Origin: a virus
Virus record (IMG/VR): IMGVR_UViG_3300020452_000244
Coordinates: 1-35,100 of that record
Strand: one strand, 5' to 3'
Length of the DNA: 35,100 bases
Below the pieces are notes generated by a model. It saw only the letters and a program-made list of their open reading frames with translations, was not told the DNA's origin and did not search any database. The position numbers and the translations under genes were made by a program. Below, one piece after another: positions 8,003 through 15,963 of the stretch (position 1 is its first letter; the number at the start of each line of letters is the position of its first letter).

Positions 8003-10119
8003 TATATCAGTGGGAATGATTTTGCAGATGATGTTATTTTAACATTTTGGACTTCTAATCCAAAAAAGTTTAACAGTGCATTGAACATTCCTTTTCCTAA
8101 TTCTTTGATTTTTTTAAATACTGCTTTGACTCTTTTCATAATTGCATCTAAGATTTTCTTTGCTTGATTCTTTATTGTAGAACTTACATTTTTAACCTTT
8201 TGCACTAGTCTACTGAACATCTGAAATTCGTTTAGTTGTTCTATCTTACCTTCATGTAAAAGTTGCATTCCTATTCTTTCGTTTTGTAATTCTTCTTTTA
8301 CTATTTGTGCAAACTTAACATTACCACTTCTCATTGAAAGATAAGGTCTAGAACCACCACCACCTGTTTTAAATGATACATAAAATTTGTTTGTTTGTGC
8401 AAGAACTTTTGCATCCTTTGGTTTTTTCATAGGAAGATGTTTAGTAATTATTACTTTGTCTGGATTAAACTCTACTAATTCATTTGCAACTGCAAGTGGT
8501 TCTGCAAATTTTCCTGTTCCAGTTGCAGCTTCGAAACAAAAATATTGTTTAAATTCTATATCATCAAAAAGAGAAGTCATTTCAGCAGTTAATTCTTTTG
8601 CAGTAAATTGTAGGTTCTCCATTTGTTCTATACTTTTCTTTTGTGCTGGTGTTAAAGGTTTACCACTATCTCTAAGTTTTTCTAATGCACCTATAGTTCC
8701 TTTTTCATTCATCTCACCCATTTTCTTTTCTAAACTATCAATAACACCTTTAACTTTTCTAGGTGAACTTTCTCCCATCATTCCCATTGCAGATTCAAAA
8801 GTTGAAATTGTTTCTTCTTTTTTACCAGACATTAATTGTGAACCACCTGCTTTCTTTAATGATATTTTTCTTTTTTTACCATCACCAAGTAAATCTGTTT
8901 TAGGTGTGGTGTTTTTTCCTTTCCATTTTGGATTTAATTTTGCAGAGGAAGCACCATATTGTTCTAGTTTCTTAACCCCTAATTGTTTTTTAAATAGTTC
9001 ACCAACTTTGATTGCATCCTCTCCATAGTTTGCCCAAAACTTTTCTGCTCTATCCCATTCTGCACCTTCTTGTTTATCATTAACTGCAACTGCAATTAGA
9101 GCTTCCCAATCTTCTCCAGATGGTGTTGGATTTCCATCTGGTAATCTAGTAAAGTAAGAACCATAAGAACTTGCAGTACCAGCTAAAGTTATTGATTTAC
9201 CATCTGGTGCTTTTAGTTGTTTCCTTGCATCACCTTTTCCGATATCTACTGGTAATCCTTTATCATCTTCAACTTCAAACACATCACCAGACTTGTATCC
9301 TAATGCATTTAATTTACCCCATTTACCATTGTATAAAAACTGAAATCCTGTTTTATATTTTCCTTGCATTACAGATGCTTCAGTTAAAATACTAACTAAA
9401 CTATTAAAACTTTCAAGGTTTCCCTGTGGTTTCCCTAGTTTTTGTTTTATATGGTTGTATAATGCACCAGCAAGTTGATGTCCGAACTCTGTATCTGTTG
9501 GGTAATGAACACCACCAATTTGTCTAGAGTGTCCTATATCGTCTCCTATCTTTTTGATATTACCTTTGTGTTCAAAAGGAATTTTTTCTGCAAGATATAG
9601 ACTTACAAATCTACCTTCTGTTGCATGTCCAGATGGATACGAAGGTGTTTCTGCTGTTTTTAATGCATGAACTACAAAGTTTGTTTGAAACATGAACTGT
9701 AGTGCATTTGCAAGTTTTTGTGGTCTGGGTCTGTTATAGTGTAGTTTAAGTTGTAGAACAATAGGTGCAAGATTATCTTTTAAAACTTTAACCTCATCTA
9801 TAAGTTTCATATCTAGGTTATGTTTTTTAAAATAATCTCTATATGGTTTCATGACTTTTGTGTCAACCATATCCATAAACTCTACTTCTTTACCTTGTCT
9901 ATATTGTTCGTAACTCTGTAAAGTTTTTAACTCTCTTTTAACATAATCAGATGAATTTGGTTTTGGAGTATAGTCTAACCACATTTGAGTTGGAAAGTCT
10001 TCAAACACTCCTTTATCAGACTCCAATTGTTTCTTTCTTTTTGGAGACAATTGCATATCATGACCCATAGAATCAATAGTTTCATTTTCATTTATTTGAT
10101 GTTGATTAAATCGTTTCAT
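8002..10119 (-). CDS. PAP2-type phosphatase domain fused to a large phage C-terminal region
   Basis: About 705 residues from the ATG. The first third has the complete PAP2/vanadium-haloperoxidase active site: a KLHYNRPRP segment, then PSYPSGHAT, then SRQIGGVHYPTD, giving the phosphate-binding Lys/Arg, the Ser-Gly-His and the catalytic His. It lacks transmembrane helices, so it would be a soluble phosphatase. A central region contains a KTDLLGD...ISLKKAGGSQLMSG stretch that I recall from other marine phage late proteins and which is faintly like a PD-(D/E)XK core. The C-terminus is a run of cationic amphipathic helices. An 18-codon TTG extension upstream is open but overlaps the terminator and promoter, so the ATG at 10119 was chosen. 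It has no Shine-Dalgarno sequence and sits 5 nt after a CATAAATA late promoter. Confidence 0.8.
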   Translation of the reverse strand: MKRFNQHQINENETIDSMGHDMQLSPKRKKQLESDKGVFEDFPTQMWLDYTPKPNSSDYVKRELKTLQSYEQYRQGKEVEFMDMVDTKVMKPYRDYFKKHNLDMKLIDEVKVLKDNLAPIVLQLKLHYNRPRPQKLANALQFMFQTNFVVHALKTAETPSYPSGHATEGRFVSLYLAEKIPFEHKGNIKKIGDDIGHSRQIGGVHYPTDTEFGHQLAGALYNHIKQKLGKPQGNLESFNSLVSILTEASVMQGKYKTGFQFLYNGKWGKLNALGYKSGDVFEVEDDKGLPVDIGKGDARKQLKAPDGKSITLAGTASSYGSYFTRLPDGNPTPSGEDWEALIAVAVNDKQEGAEWDRAEKFWANYGEDAIKVGELFKKQLGVKKLEQYGASSAKLNPKWKGKNTTPKTDLLGDGKKRKISLKKAGGSQLMSGKKEETISTFESAMGMMGESSPRKVKGVIDSLEKKMGEMNEKGTIGALEKLRDSGKPLTPAQKKSIEQMENLQFTAKELTAEMTSLFDDIEFKQYFCFEAATGTGKFAEPLAVANELVEFNPDKVIITKHLPMKKPKDAKVLAQTNKFYVSFKTGGGGSRPYLSMRSGNVKFAQIVKEELQNERIGMQLLHEGKIEQLNEFQMFSRLVQKVKNVSSTIKNQAKKILDAIMKRVKAVFKKIKELGKGMFNALLNFFGLEVQNVKITSSAKSFPLI

Positions 10120-10125
10120 AATACT

Positions 10126-10133
10126 ATTTATGC
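10126..10133 (-). promoter_or_regulatory. T4-type late promoter abutting the PAP2 gene start
   Basis: The minus strand reads CATAAATA-GTATT-ATG just downstream of a terminator hairpin. The expected +1 is the A of the start codon, predicting a leaderless late mRNA. The boundaries could be off by one base. Confidence 0.55.
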
Positions 10134-10137
10134 AAAT

Positions 10138-10163
10138 AAAAAAGGGAACATTGCAATGTTCCC
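10138..10163 (-). terminator. Rho-independent terminator
   Basis: A perfect 20-nt palindrome, GGGAACATTGCAATGTTCCC, is followed on the minus strand by a run of T. It would end transcription coming from the nucleotide-metabolism genes upstream, just before the late promoter of the PAP2 gene. Confidence 0.8.
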
Positions 10164-10271
10164 TTAGTGGCAATTTACTCTGTTAGTTATGTGTGAATTT
10201 TTTCCTAACTTTATCCGAGCGGAAGGACACCAATCGACTCTGTTTTATACCCTACGATTTCACTGGGTTGT
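10164..10271 (-). other. Untranslated region with a tRNA-3'-end-like segment
   Basis: No gene is visible in this 108-nt stretch. On the minus strand it contains TCGATT followed 8 nt later by TCCTTCCGCT, which matches the T-loop and acceptor portion of the tRNA-Gly gene at 31555-31629. The T-stem does not pair here and no anticodon arm is seen, so it is not an intact tRNA. It may be a decayed tRNA copy or coincidence. Confidence 0.25.
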
Positions 10272-10469
10272 TTATTTTTTAAGTCTGTGTTGTTTGAGTA
10301 AAGTATCATACTCCTCGATTTGGTTCTGTAATTGAACCTGTTTGTCTTCTTGTATCTTGAGCTTTCTAAGATGAATAAGTTCCTTCTTCAAAGTTACTTT
10401 TCTTTGAAGTATATCAACTGTGGCATTCCCTGTTAGAGTGCCTGATTTATTCCCATTATCATTAGACAT
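10272..10469 (-). CDS. Small coiled-coil protein
   Basis: A 65-residue charged protein with heptad-like spacing of hydrophobic residues from residue 20 to the end, so a single helical coiled coil is likely. GGAA lies 8 nt before the ATG. It is the last gene before the terminator at 10138-10163 and overlaps the 50-residue membrane ORF in another frame. Function unknown. Confidence 0.7.
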   Translation of the reverse strand: MSNDNGNKSGTLTGNATVDILQRKVTLKKELIHLRKLKIQEDKQVQLQNQIEEYDTLLKQHRLKK

Positions 10470-10585
10470 GTTATAATTCCCATTCCAAAGAGCGTCATCT
10501 TCACTATGAATCTATTTTTCTGCACTCTTTTTCGATACATTATTAATGGTAAAGCATCTTCACCAATCTTATAGTATTTATGCAT
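10433..10585 (-). CDS. Possible 50-residue membrane protein
   Basis: An ATG at 10585 opens a 50-codon frame that overlaps the end of the HAD gene by 8 nt and the start of the coiled-coil gene by 37 nt. The product has a basic N-terminal half (MYRKRVQKNRF segment) and a C-terminal hydrophobic stretch, LFGMGIITCLMIMGI, that could span the membrane. A late-promoter-like CATAAATACTAT lies inside its first codons, so either the ORF is read from the upstream transcript, or translation starts at the internal ATG (residue 16), or it is not a gene. The tight packing of the region supports a real small gene only weakly. Confidence 0.4.
   Translation of the reverse strand: MHKYYKIGEDALPLIMYRKRVQKNRFIVKMTLFGMGIITCLMIMGINQAL
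10575..10582 (-). promoter_or_regulatory. Possible T4-type late promoter
   Basis: The minus strand reads GCATAAATACTATAAG, one base from the TATAAATA consensus with the favourable CTAT context. It would drive the small coiled-coil gene about 100 nt downstream. It overlaps coding sequence, so confidence is limited. Confidence 0.45.
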
Positions 10586-11162
10586 TTTCTGAACCTACGC
10601 CTGATGAAATGTTTGCTAAATACTCTTCTTGGGTTTCAACCTCTGATTCAACAATTTTCATACCATTTCTTAACATTTTTAACTCTTTAATAGTGTCTCT
10701 TGCATTCTTATGAAGAATACCAACACCACCTTCTGATTCCCATGCATCGATGTTTGACTGTCTGTCGTCTATCAAAACATTACCTTTCTTAGAGAAGATT
10801 CTCTTCTGACTACCACTATGAGTGCATGTTACTACCACAAAAGGGTCAACATACTCCTTAATCCATTCATTTTTATCCCAAACTACAAGTTGTCTGTTTA
10901 CTGCACCAGCAGCTGTCAATATCTCCCAATTGATTCCAGTATGTTTAATATACCCAATCAACTCATGATAATCTACTGTAGGTGGTAATTTTCTAAAACA
11001 CCTTTTATCTGTTAACTCTTTCTTTCTTGCATCATATTCACTATGACCATAGTTGTCATTCCCTAAAGGGTGACCTATCATTTGACTGATACCAGTCTCA
11101 AAGTCGACAAGGACTCCATCCATGTCAACAAAAATATTTTTTAATGTTCCTTTATTTTCCAT
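10578..11162 (-). CDS. HAD-family 5'-deoxynucleotidase-like phosphatase
   Basis: A 194-residue HAD hydrolase. D13-M-D15-G-V-L-V-D is motif I with the nucleophile and acid/base aspartates, ILTAA is motif II, and VLIDDRQSNIDAW is motif IV. The layout matches the 5'(3')-deoxyribonucleotidase (NT5C) group, which removes the phosphate from dNMPs, so a role in adjusting nucleotide pools during replication is likely. It has no signal peptide. It follows the previous gene by 6 nt and lies in the early operon below the sigma70-like promoter at 11878-11907. Other HAD substrates cannot be excluded. Confidence 0.85.
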   Translation of the reverse strand: MENKGTLKNIFVDMDGVLVDFETGISQMIGHPLGNDNYGHSEYDARKKELTDKRCFRKLPPTVDYHELIGYIKHTGINWEILTAAGAVNRQLVVWDKNEWIKEYVDPFVVVTCTHSGSQKRIFSKKGNVLIDDRQSNIDAWESEGGVGILHKNARDTIKELKMLRNGMKIVESEVETQEEYLANISSGVGSENA

Positions 11163-11168
11163 ACTATA

Positions 11169-11711
11169 TTATGCGGCCTCCAACCACTTGTAAACTGATT
11201 TATCAGAATCATGAACAGAACCATCTACCATAGTATATGTTGGTAAATACTTAGTCACCTTACCAGTCTTGTCATGATACCACACTTTTTGAAGTGACTT
11301 TATGTTGTGGTTCATATATCCATACTCACCTTCATTGTTCACAAACTTACTAATAGTAAAACCAGTATCAGTAATCTTAATGAAGGTTGGTGATTCCCAC
11401 TCATTTAGACTGAGTTTCAATGACTCAGTATCATCAAAAAGTTCTGTATCAATAACATACTCTTCTGAACCAGCATTAGAATATGTAGTAATAGGTTCGA
11501 CCATTTTAATGATTTCATCAAAAGTAGGGCCCTCTGTATCATAAAGATTCACATTTTCTATGATATATTGAGAACCACCCTTGAACTTCCAATATGGTTC
11601 ATCAACACCATGTTCATAATCCTCATTGTGAGCTGCATAGTTCTCACGATATTGAGTTGTGATTAAAACTGAAATGTTTGACTCGTTTTCTTTACCATAT
11701 TTACTTAACAT
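11169..11711 (-). CDS. Conserved phage protein of unknown function
   Basis: A 180-residue acidic protein. The reading frame is open further upstream, but the ATG at 11711 is preceded by an AGAGAGA ribosome site and follows the small ORF at 11728, so it is the better start. An early segment, VLITTQYRENYAAH followed by YWKFKGGSQY, resembles a motif I recall from small uncharacterised phage and bacterial proteins. There is no signal peptide or membrane segment. It sits in an early operon with a small 41-residue protein and a nucleotidase. Function unknown. Confidence 0.8.
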   Translation of the reverse strand: MLSKYGKENESNISVLITTQYRENYAAHNEDYEHGVDEPYWKFKGGSQYIIENVNLYDTEGPTFDEIIKMVEPITTYSNAGSEEYVIDTELFDDTESLKLSLNEWESPTFIKITDTGFTISKFVNNEGEYGYMNHNIKSLQKVWYHDKTGKVTKYLPTYTMVDGSVHDSDKSVYKWLEAA

Positions 11712-11727
11712 ATTTTTCTCTCTCTTT

Positions 11728-11853
11728 TTATGATTGATTTCCCAATAGTGCAAGTGCATATTCCTTCATTGAAACACCCTCTGCACCAGTATATTTTGCC
11801 AATTTACTAATGTTTTCTTCATTTAATTTTAAACAGATTTCTTGTATTGTCAT
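11728..11853 (-). CDS. 41-residue early protein
   Basis: A small ORF starting with MTIQEICLKLNEENI, with a GAGGA ribosome site before the ATG and a strong sigma70-like promoter 25 nt upstream. It has a helical pattern (NEENISKLAKYTGAEG, then VSMKEYALALLG) that could be a small helix-turn-helix-like or adaptor fold. Being the first gene after an early promoter, it is a candidate host-takeover protein. Function unknown. Confidence 0.65.
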   Translation of the reverse strand: MTIQEICLKLNEENISKLAKYTGAEGVSMKEYALALLGNQS

Positions 11854-11877
11854 AACTTTTTTCCTCACTATGTACAT

Positions 11878-11907
11878 ATTATACTAAATTATGTACCTAT
11901 AAGTCAA
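11878..11907 (-). promoter_or_regulatory. Sigma70-like early promoter with a conserved spacer element
   Basis: The minus strand shows TTGACT, an 18-nt spacer, then TATAAT. The spacer contains TATAGGTACATA, identical to that of the promoter at 12400-12429, and a further TACATA follows the -10 box. It would drive the 41-residue ORF and downstream genes. Confidence 0.75.
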
Positions 11908-11908
11908 A

Positions 11909-12280
11909 CTATCTGAGATAGTCTGGCCCATAAATTCTCATCCCTTGAATAACATATTTGTCTTCTAAGATGTTTCCTCTTGGTGAGTTAGTTGCTGGTG
12001 CAGACCATCCTGCAGCCTTTAAAACATCACCTTCTTTAAATTTTTTGTTTTTCAAATTAATGAATCCCCAAACAGACCTTTTTGGATAACTGTTTGAACT
12101 TGGGTCTTCAACACTTATAATCTTGATGTAAGAACGACCAACCTCAGCAGTATGATAACTTGCTTTGGTTACATGTTTCCACTGTTTCATCGTTTCAGTA
12201 TCAATATCTTTACAAAGATTTATTACTGCATTCTCTAGTTTTTCATTACCTAGAGGTTTATTTAAATATTTTGCTTCCAT
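11909..12280 (-). CDS. Conserved phage protein of unknown function
   Basis: A 123-residue soluble protein containing SVWGFINLKNKKFKEGDVLKAAGW and a C-terminal QGMRIYGPDYLR. The C-terminal segment looks familiar from small proteins of marine T4-like phages. Its ATG overlaps the stop of the 31-residue membrane ORF (TAATG), so the two are co-translated from the promoter at 12400-12429. No catalytic motif recognised. Confidence 0.8.
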   Translation of the reverse strand: MEAKYLNKPLGNEKLENAVINLCKDIDTETMKQWKHVTKASYHTAEVGRSYIKIISVEDPSSNSYPKRSVWGFINLKNKKFKEGDVLKAAGWSAPATNSPRGNILEDKYVIQGMRIYGPDYLR

Positions 12281-12375
12281 TATATAACTTCTCCAATAAC
12301 CAATAAGATTATAAAACCAATTATTGGATGAAGAAAATCTGCATCCAGTAAACCATTTTTAATTATAAATTTCAT
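12280..12375 (-). CDS. 31-residue membrane peptide
   Basis: A short ORF with a strong AAGGAG ribosome site 5 nt before the ATG and one hydrophobic segment, HPIIGFIILLVIGEVI, long enough to cross the membrane. It is the first gene after a sigma70-like early promoter and its stop overlaps the next start. The signals around it make it credible despite its size. Function unknown; small early phage membrane peptides often act on the host envelope. Confidence 0.65.
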   Translation of the reverse strand: MKFIIKNGLLDADFLHPIIGFIILLVIGEVI

Positions 12376-12399
12376 TCTCACTCCTTAATTTATACATAT

Positions 12400-12429
12400 A
12401 TTATAACAAAATATGTACCTATAAATCAA
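12400..12429 (-). promoter_or_regulatory. Sigma70-like early promoter with a conserved spacer element
   Basis: The minus strand shows TTGATT, an 18-nt spacer containing TATAGGTACATA, then TATAAT. It overlaps the last codons of the oxygenase-like gene and drives the 31-residue membrane peptide. Confidence 0.75.
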
Positions 12430-13076
12430 GTGTTGAATGTTGAAGCGTTCTCGAAATCGTGGTGGACATTACCAGCAATACAATATCTTGGAGTTTGTGA
12501 TTTTACTGGTTTTACTTGGTGATAACAGTATGCTGGAAAGATTACCAGTTGACCTGTATGTGGTGGAATGGTAAGAAGAGTTTCTCCCCATTGTAAAGTT
12601 TTATCTTGAACATGTTCTGCACACATAGATAAATCCATTTCTATACTACCATTTGGAACAGTGCATATTTCTAATGGTTGTGTTTTTTTTGTATCTTCAA
12701 TATATGGATAATATGTCCAACTTGTATGTGCTGGGTCATGATTATGTGCTGGAGTAACATCATTTACATTATATCCCATTCCCCATACTTGAGTAAATAC
12801 TGGTTTGTAATCTTGTATATTACTCCAATATTCTTGTATTTCATATCCAATCCAATCTAACAATTGTTGAATATATGGACTATCGAATGATTTCCAACCT
12901 GTAAAATGTGAAACACCTGCGTTGATTGTATCATGAACACCTTCACCCTTTCCATCCATTTCATGAATGTAATCTACAAGATTATTACTTAAATCGTAAA
13001 TTTCTTTGGGTGCAATTGTAGTATAGACCTTTGTGTTTACACTTTGGTCTCCTACAAAATTAAATCTCCCATCCAT
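12426..13076 (-). CDS. 2OG-Fe(II) oxygenase-like protein
   Basis: About 216 residues from the ATG at 13076, which has GGAG 9 nt upstream; the frame is open 32 codons further, inside the helicase gene, but without a good site. The C-terminal half matches the putative 2OG-Fe(II) oxygenase family common in phages: PAHNHDPAHTSW supplies the first metal ligands, and LVIFPAYCYHQVKPV followed by RYCIAGN supplies the distal His and the 2-oxoglutarate arginine. Such enzymes hydroxylate proteins or nucleic acids; the target is unknown. It overlaps the helicase gene by 17 nt, so it belongs to the replication operon. Confidence 0.8.
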   Translation of the reverse strand: MDGRFNFVGDQSVNTKVYTTIAPKEIYDLSNNLVDYIHEMDGKGEGVHDTINAGVSHFTGWKSFDSPYIQQLLDWIGYEIQEYWSNIQDYKPVFTQVWGMGYNVNDVTPAHNHDPAHTSWTYYPYIEDTKKTQPLEICTVPNGSIEMDLSMCAEHVQDKTLQWGETLLTIPPHTGQLVIFPAYCYHQVKPVKSQTPRYCIAGNVHHDFENASTFNT

Positions 13077-14445
13077 CAGTTTTTTCTCCAGAAATTCTTT
13101 TACCAGACTCACTCTTGTCGAATGCAGGGCCAGAATCATGTAATTCTTCTGTTGCAGATTGTTCAGTATCATACAACTTCATACGACTTCTATCTACACC
13201 TATAATGAATCTTCTGTAATATGTTGGGTCATTATATCTATTCTTTAATTGTTTAACCATGATTTGGTCTAACTCTTCTAGTTCTTCTGTAGATATCAAT
13301 GCAACCATCAAGTCTGCTGTTGCTGGTAATCCAAATGATTCAGATGTATCTTCAAGTCCTACATCTGTTGATGTAAATCCTTGTCTGTTAGTTTGAGTTG
13401 CAGTCATGATTGGTAGTTTAAACTCCACTGCAAGACCTCTTAACTCTTCTGCAATACTCTTAACCATTGTGTAAGAGTTTACACTTGAACCTGCTCTCAT
13501 TCTTGACGATGCACAAATGTTTAGATAATCAAGATAAATGATATCTGGAATAAAGTCTTTTTTAAGATTAAGTTCTTGTAGTAAATGTCTAAAGTGTCCT
13601 GTATGTGCAGATGCAGTAGGATACTCTTTAACAATCAACTTACCTGTAGTCTTATCACGAATAGATTTAACTTTCTTATCATACATATCTTTTGGTAAAT
13701 TAGAAAGGTCTTGAATAGGTAAGTTCATAAGATTTGCATCAATTCTTTCTGCAATCTTTTCTTCACTCATTTCCATAGATATGTAAAGTACATTCTTACC
13801 CATCATAAGATTGTTAGCTGCACAATGACACATGAATAGTGATTTACCAACACCTGTTCCTGCCATAATAACATTCAAGGTTTTATTTGGTAAACCACCC
13901 TTCGTAATCTTGTTCATCATTTCAAGGTCAAATGGTAGTTTGTCTTCTACAGTATTATAAGATATAAATCTATCATCTGAGTCTTCGATAAAGTCATGAC
14001 CAATGTGTTGGTCAAAAGAAACTGACAATGCATCTTTTAGAATATCTGGAATCTCACCTTTTTCTCTGGATGATGATTTGTCAATAATCTGAATACTTTC
14101 CATAACTGCATTATAGATTGCTCTATCTTTACACCATTTTTCAGTTTCATCTACTAAAAAATCATGTGGTGTTTCATCAGTATTTTGTTTACACTGATTA
14201 ATTGTAGTCATAGCATTCTTTACATCTTCATCATTAACACCAGTCAAATCATTAAGTTGAATACTAAGTGCTTCATGAGTAGGACACTCATTATACTTCA
14301 TAAAGTATTCAGTAATTTGTTTATAAACTAATCGTTCAGACCTATCTGAAAAGTAATCTTCCTCAAGATAAGGAAGAACTTTTCTTGTAAATGTATCTGA
14401 AACAAATAGATTCTTTAGTATAATTTCTTCAATTCTATTCTGCAT
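13060..14445 (-). CDS. 41: Replicative DnaB-type helicase, gp41-like
   Basis: A 461-residue protein close in length to T4 gp41 (475). It has Walker A GTGVGKS at about 196-202, an IIYLDYLN Walker B strand, an arginine-containing [16 protein letters not shown] region near the end, and an N-terminal helical domain. It would unwind DNA 5'-3' as a hexameric ring at the phage fork, with primase. It overlaps the end of uvsX by 11 nt and is co-transcribed with it from the promoter at 15512-15539. Confidence 0.93.
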   Translation of the reverse strand: MQNRIEEIILKNLFVSDTFTRKVLPYLEEDYFSDRSERLVYKQITEYFMKYNECPTHEALSIQLNDLTGVNDEDVKNAMTTINQCKQNTDETPHDFLVDETEKWCKDRAIYNAVMESIQIIDKSSSREKGEIPDILKDALSVSFDQHIGHDFIEDSDDRFISYNTVEDKLPFDLEMMNKITKGGLPNKTLNVIMAGTGVGKSLFMCHCAANNLMMGKNVLYISMEMSEEKIAERIDANLMNLPIQDLSNLPKDMYDKKVKSIRDKTTGKLIVKEYPTASAHTGHFRHLLQELNLKKDFIPDIIYLDYLNICASSRMRAGSSVNSYTMVKSIAEELRGLAVEFKLPIMTATQTNRQGFTSTDVGLEDTSESFGLPATADLMVALISTEELEELDQIMVKQLKNRYNDPTYYRRFIIGVDRSRMKLYDTEQSATEELHDSGPAFDKSESGKRISGEKTDGWEI

Positions 14446-15487
14446 CTATCTCACTTTGTTCTTCTTCAACAATATCATTGTTTCCATATTTAAATTCTTT
14501 CTTACAACATTCATTTAGTTGGTCTAAAATTTCTGTTGTAAAGTAGGTCTCTGGATTGTTATTGATTGTTTTACCAAATTGTGTTTTACCATCTGGAAGT
14601 TCAATCCTTGTAGACACCTGTTTAAATATACCATACTTTATTGCTAAGTCAAGTAAACCATAATATCTATCTAGACCTTTATCATATGTTAGTCGAACAT
14701 CGACCATTTTGTTTTCTACTGTAAGTCTTGATTTCTGATTCTTACAATGAATGATATTACCAATAACTTCTGTTCCATCTTTTTCTTTCTTCTTCGAAAG
14801 ATAGATGATTGAAGAAGCTGCATATTTCAAACCACTTCCACCACCCATTTCTTTTTGTGGGAACATAGAACCAATTACATCATATGTATGGTTACATACT
14901 ATCATTGGAATTCCAACCTTTCCAAGTTTCAAAGTTAACACTCTGAATGTACCTTTGATGACTTGTGCTTTAGTCATGTCTCTGACATTCTTACCAGAAC
15001 CAACATCTTCTGTTTCTTTAATTGTAGATAACATACCAAGTGAATCTAAAACAAAGAATAGTTTTTCATCACCTTTCTTTGCTTTTTCAAATCCATCTAT
15101 GATATTGACTGCTTGAGTTCTAAACTCTTCAATTGTAGTTACTGGAACTAACAAGATACGAGATGTATCTAGTCCTCGTTCTTCTAACATTTCTTGAGTT
15201 AATGCAGATTCAGATTCAAAGTAAACGACATTACCCTCTGGGTTGTCCTCTAAGAACTTCTGAACCATTCCTAATGCAAAGAAGGTCTTACCTGTTGCAG
15301 ACTCACCTGCTAATGCAGTTATCTTATTAGATGGGATACCACGATAGATATCACCACTTACTAATGCATTTAAAATATAAGAACCAGTATCAATATAACC
15401 ATCGACATCACCTGCCACGATTCCATCTGATACGATTCCTGCTAACTCGTTACCACTTGCTTTTGCAAGGTCTTTCAATAAATCCAT
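14435..15487 (-). CDS. uvsX: RecA-like recombinase UvsX
   Basis: A 350-residue RecA-family ATPase. Walker A GESATGKT lies at 61-68 and Walker B LFFVLDS ends at D148; an [13 protein letters not shown] segment fits the DNA-binding loop region, and the acidic C-terminus (EEEQSEID) is typical of UvsX. It forms filaments on ssDNA for strand exchange and recombination-dependent replication. GAGGA precedes the ATG, with a sigma70-like promoter just upstream. Helicase gp41 follows directly. Confidence 0.93.
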   Translation of the reverse strand: MDLLKDLAKASGNELAGIVSDGIVAGDVDGYIDTGSYILNALVSGDIYRGIPSNKITALAGESATGKTFFALGMVQKFLEDNPEGNVVYFESESALTQEMLEERGLDTSRILLVPVTTIEEFRTQAVNIIDGFEKAKKGDEKLFFVLDSLGMLSTIKETEDVGSGKNVRDMTKAQVIKGTFRVLTLKLGKVGIPMIVCNHTYDVIGSMFPQKEMGGGSGLKYAASSIIYLSKKKEKDGTEVIGNIIHCKNQKSRLTVENKMVDVRLTYDKGLDRYYGLLDLAIKYGIFKQVSTRIELPDGKTQFGKTINNNPETYFTTEILDQLNECCKKEFKYGNNDIVEEEQSEIDAE

Positions 15488-15511
15488 AATATATTCCTCA
15501 ACTGTTATTCT

Positions 15512-15539
15512 ATTATACTACTAATCCCTGTTCTGTCAA
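15512..15539 (-). promoter_or_regulatory. Sigma70-like promoter of uvsX
   Basis: The minus strand shows TTGACA, 16 nt, then TATAAT, overlapping the last codons of the nuclease gene. A short leader with GAGGA leads to the uvsX ATG at 15487. Confidence 0.75.
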
Positions 15540-15929
15540 CCAATTTCTGTTGTCCATGTGTTGTTGTTCAACCAAGTCTTTGTTTTCACCATTGTAGACC
15601 ACTGCATGATGGTCTTCTATACTTTTGTCATTATAACATTCAGACATATCTGGGTTATAAATTCTACCAAGTATTCTACCAAACTTTCCTTTCTCAGTAG
15701 ATTCTACTAATACTGAATCATATTTTGCAGCCCAATCTTTGAAGTATTGTTTAGATGCAAGACCAAATTTCTTTTCTACTAAATCTCTTGTACGACTCTC
15801 TGGAGTATCAATTCCAGTCAGCCTTACTCTTCCTTTGTATAATATATCGAATCCTAAATGTAGTGTTACATCACATGTATCACCATCAACTACGCGGGTT
15901 ATGTCCGCTCTATAAATGTGTGGGTTCAT
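15513..15929 (-). CDS. Staphylococcal-nuclease-like (thermonuclease) protein
   Basis: A 138-residue SNase-fold protein from the ATG at 15929, chosen because AAAGGAGAG lies just before it; an ATG 7 codons upstream would put this ribosome site inside the gene. Motifs: RVVDGDT (calcium Asp), [10 protein letters not shown] (catalytic Arg, Asp, Glu) and [10 protein letters not shown] (second catalytic Arg). These are the residues of Ca2+-dependent nucleases that cut DNA and RNA. No signal peptide, so it acts inside the host, perhaps in host DNA breakdown. It lies between gp43 and uvsX. Confidence 0.88.
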   Translation of the reverse strand: MNPHIYRADITRVVDGDTCDVTLHLGFDILYKGRVRLTGIDTPESRTRDLVEKKFGLASKQYFKDWAAKYDSVLVESTEKGKFGRILGRIYNPDMSECYNDKSIEDHHAVVYNGENKDLVEQQHMDNRNWLTEQGLVV

Positions 15930-15963
15930 TTTCTCTCCTTTAGGAGACAAAATCCCCTATAAA

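Noticed and set aside
8387-9028. A 213-codon open frame on the plus strand
   Set aside because: It is antisense to the PAP2-fusion gene, is rich in Phe/Ser as expected from reading Lys-rich coding DNA backwards, and has no ribosome site or domain.
10205-10250. Intact tRNA or tmRNA gene
   Set aside because: No anticodon arm or paired T-stem can be formed; kept only as a remnant-like sequence.
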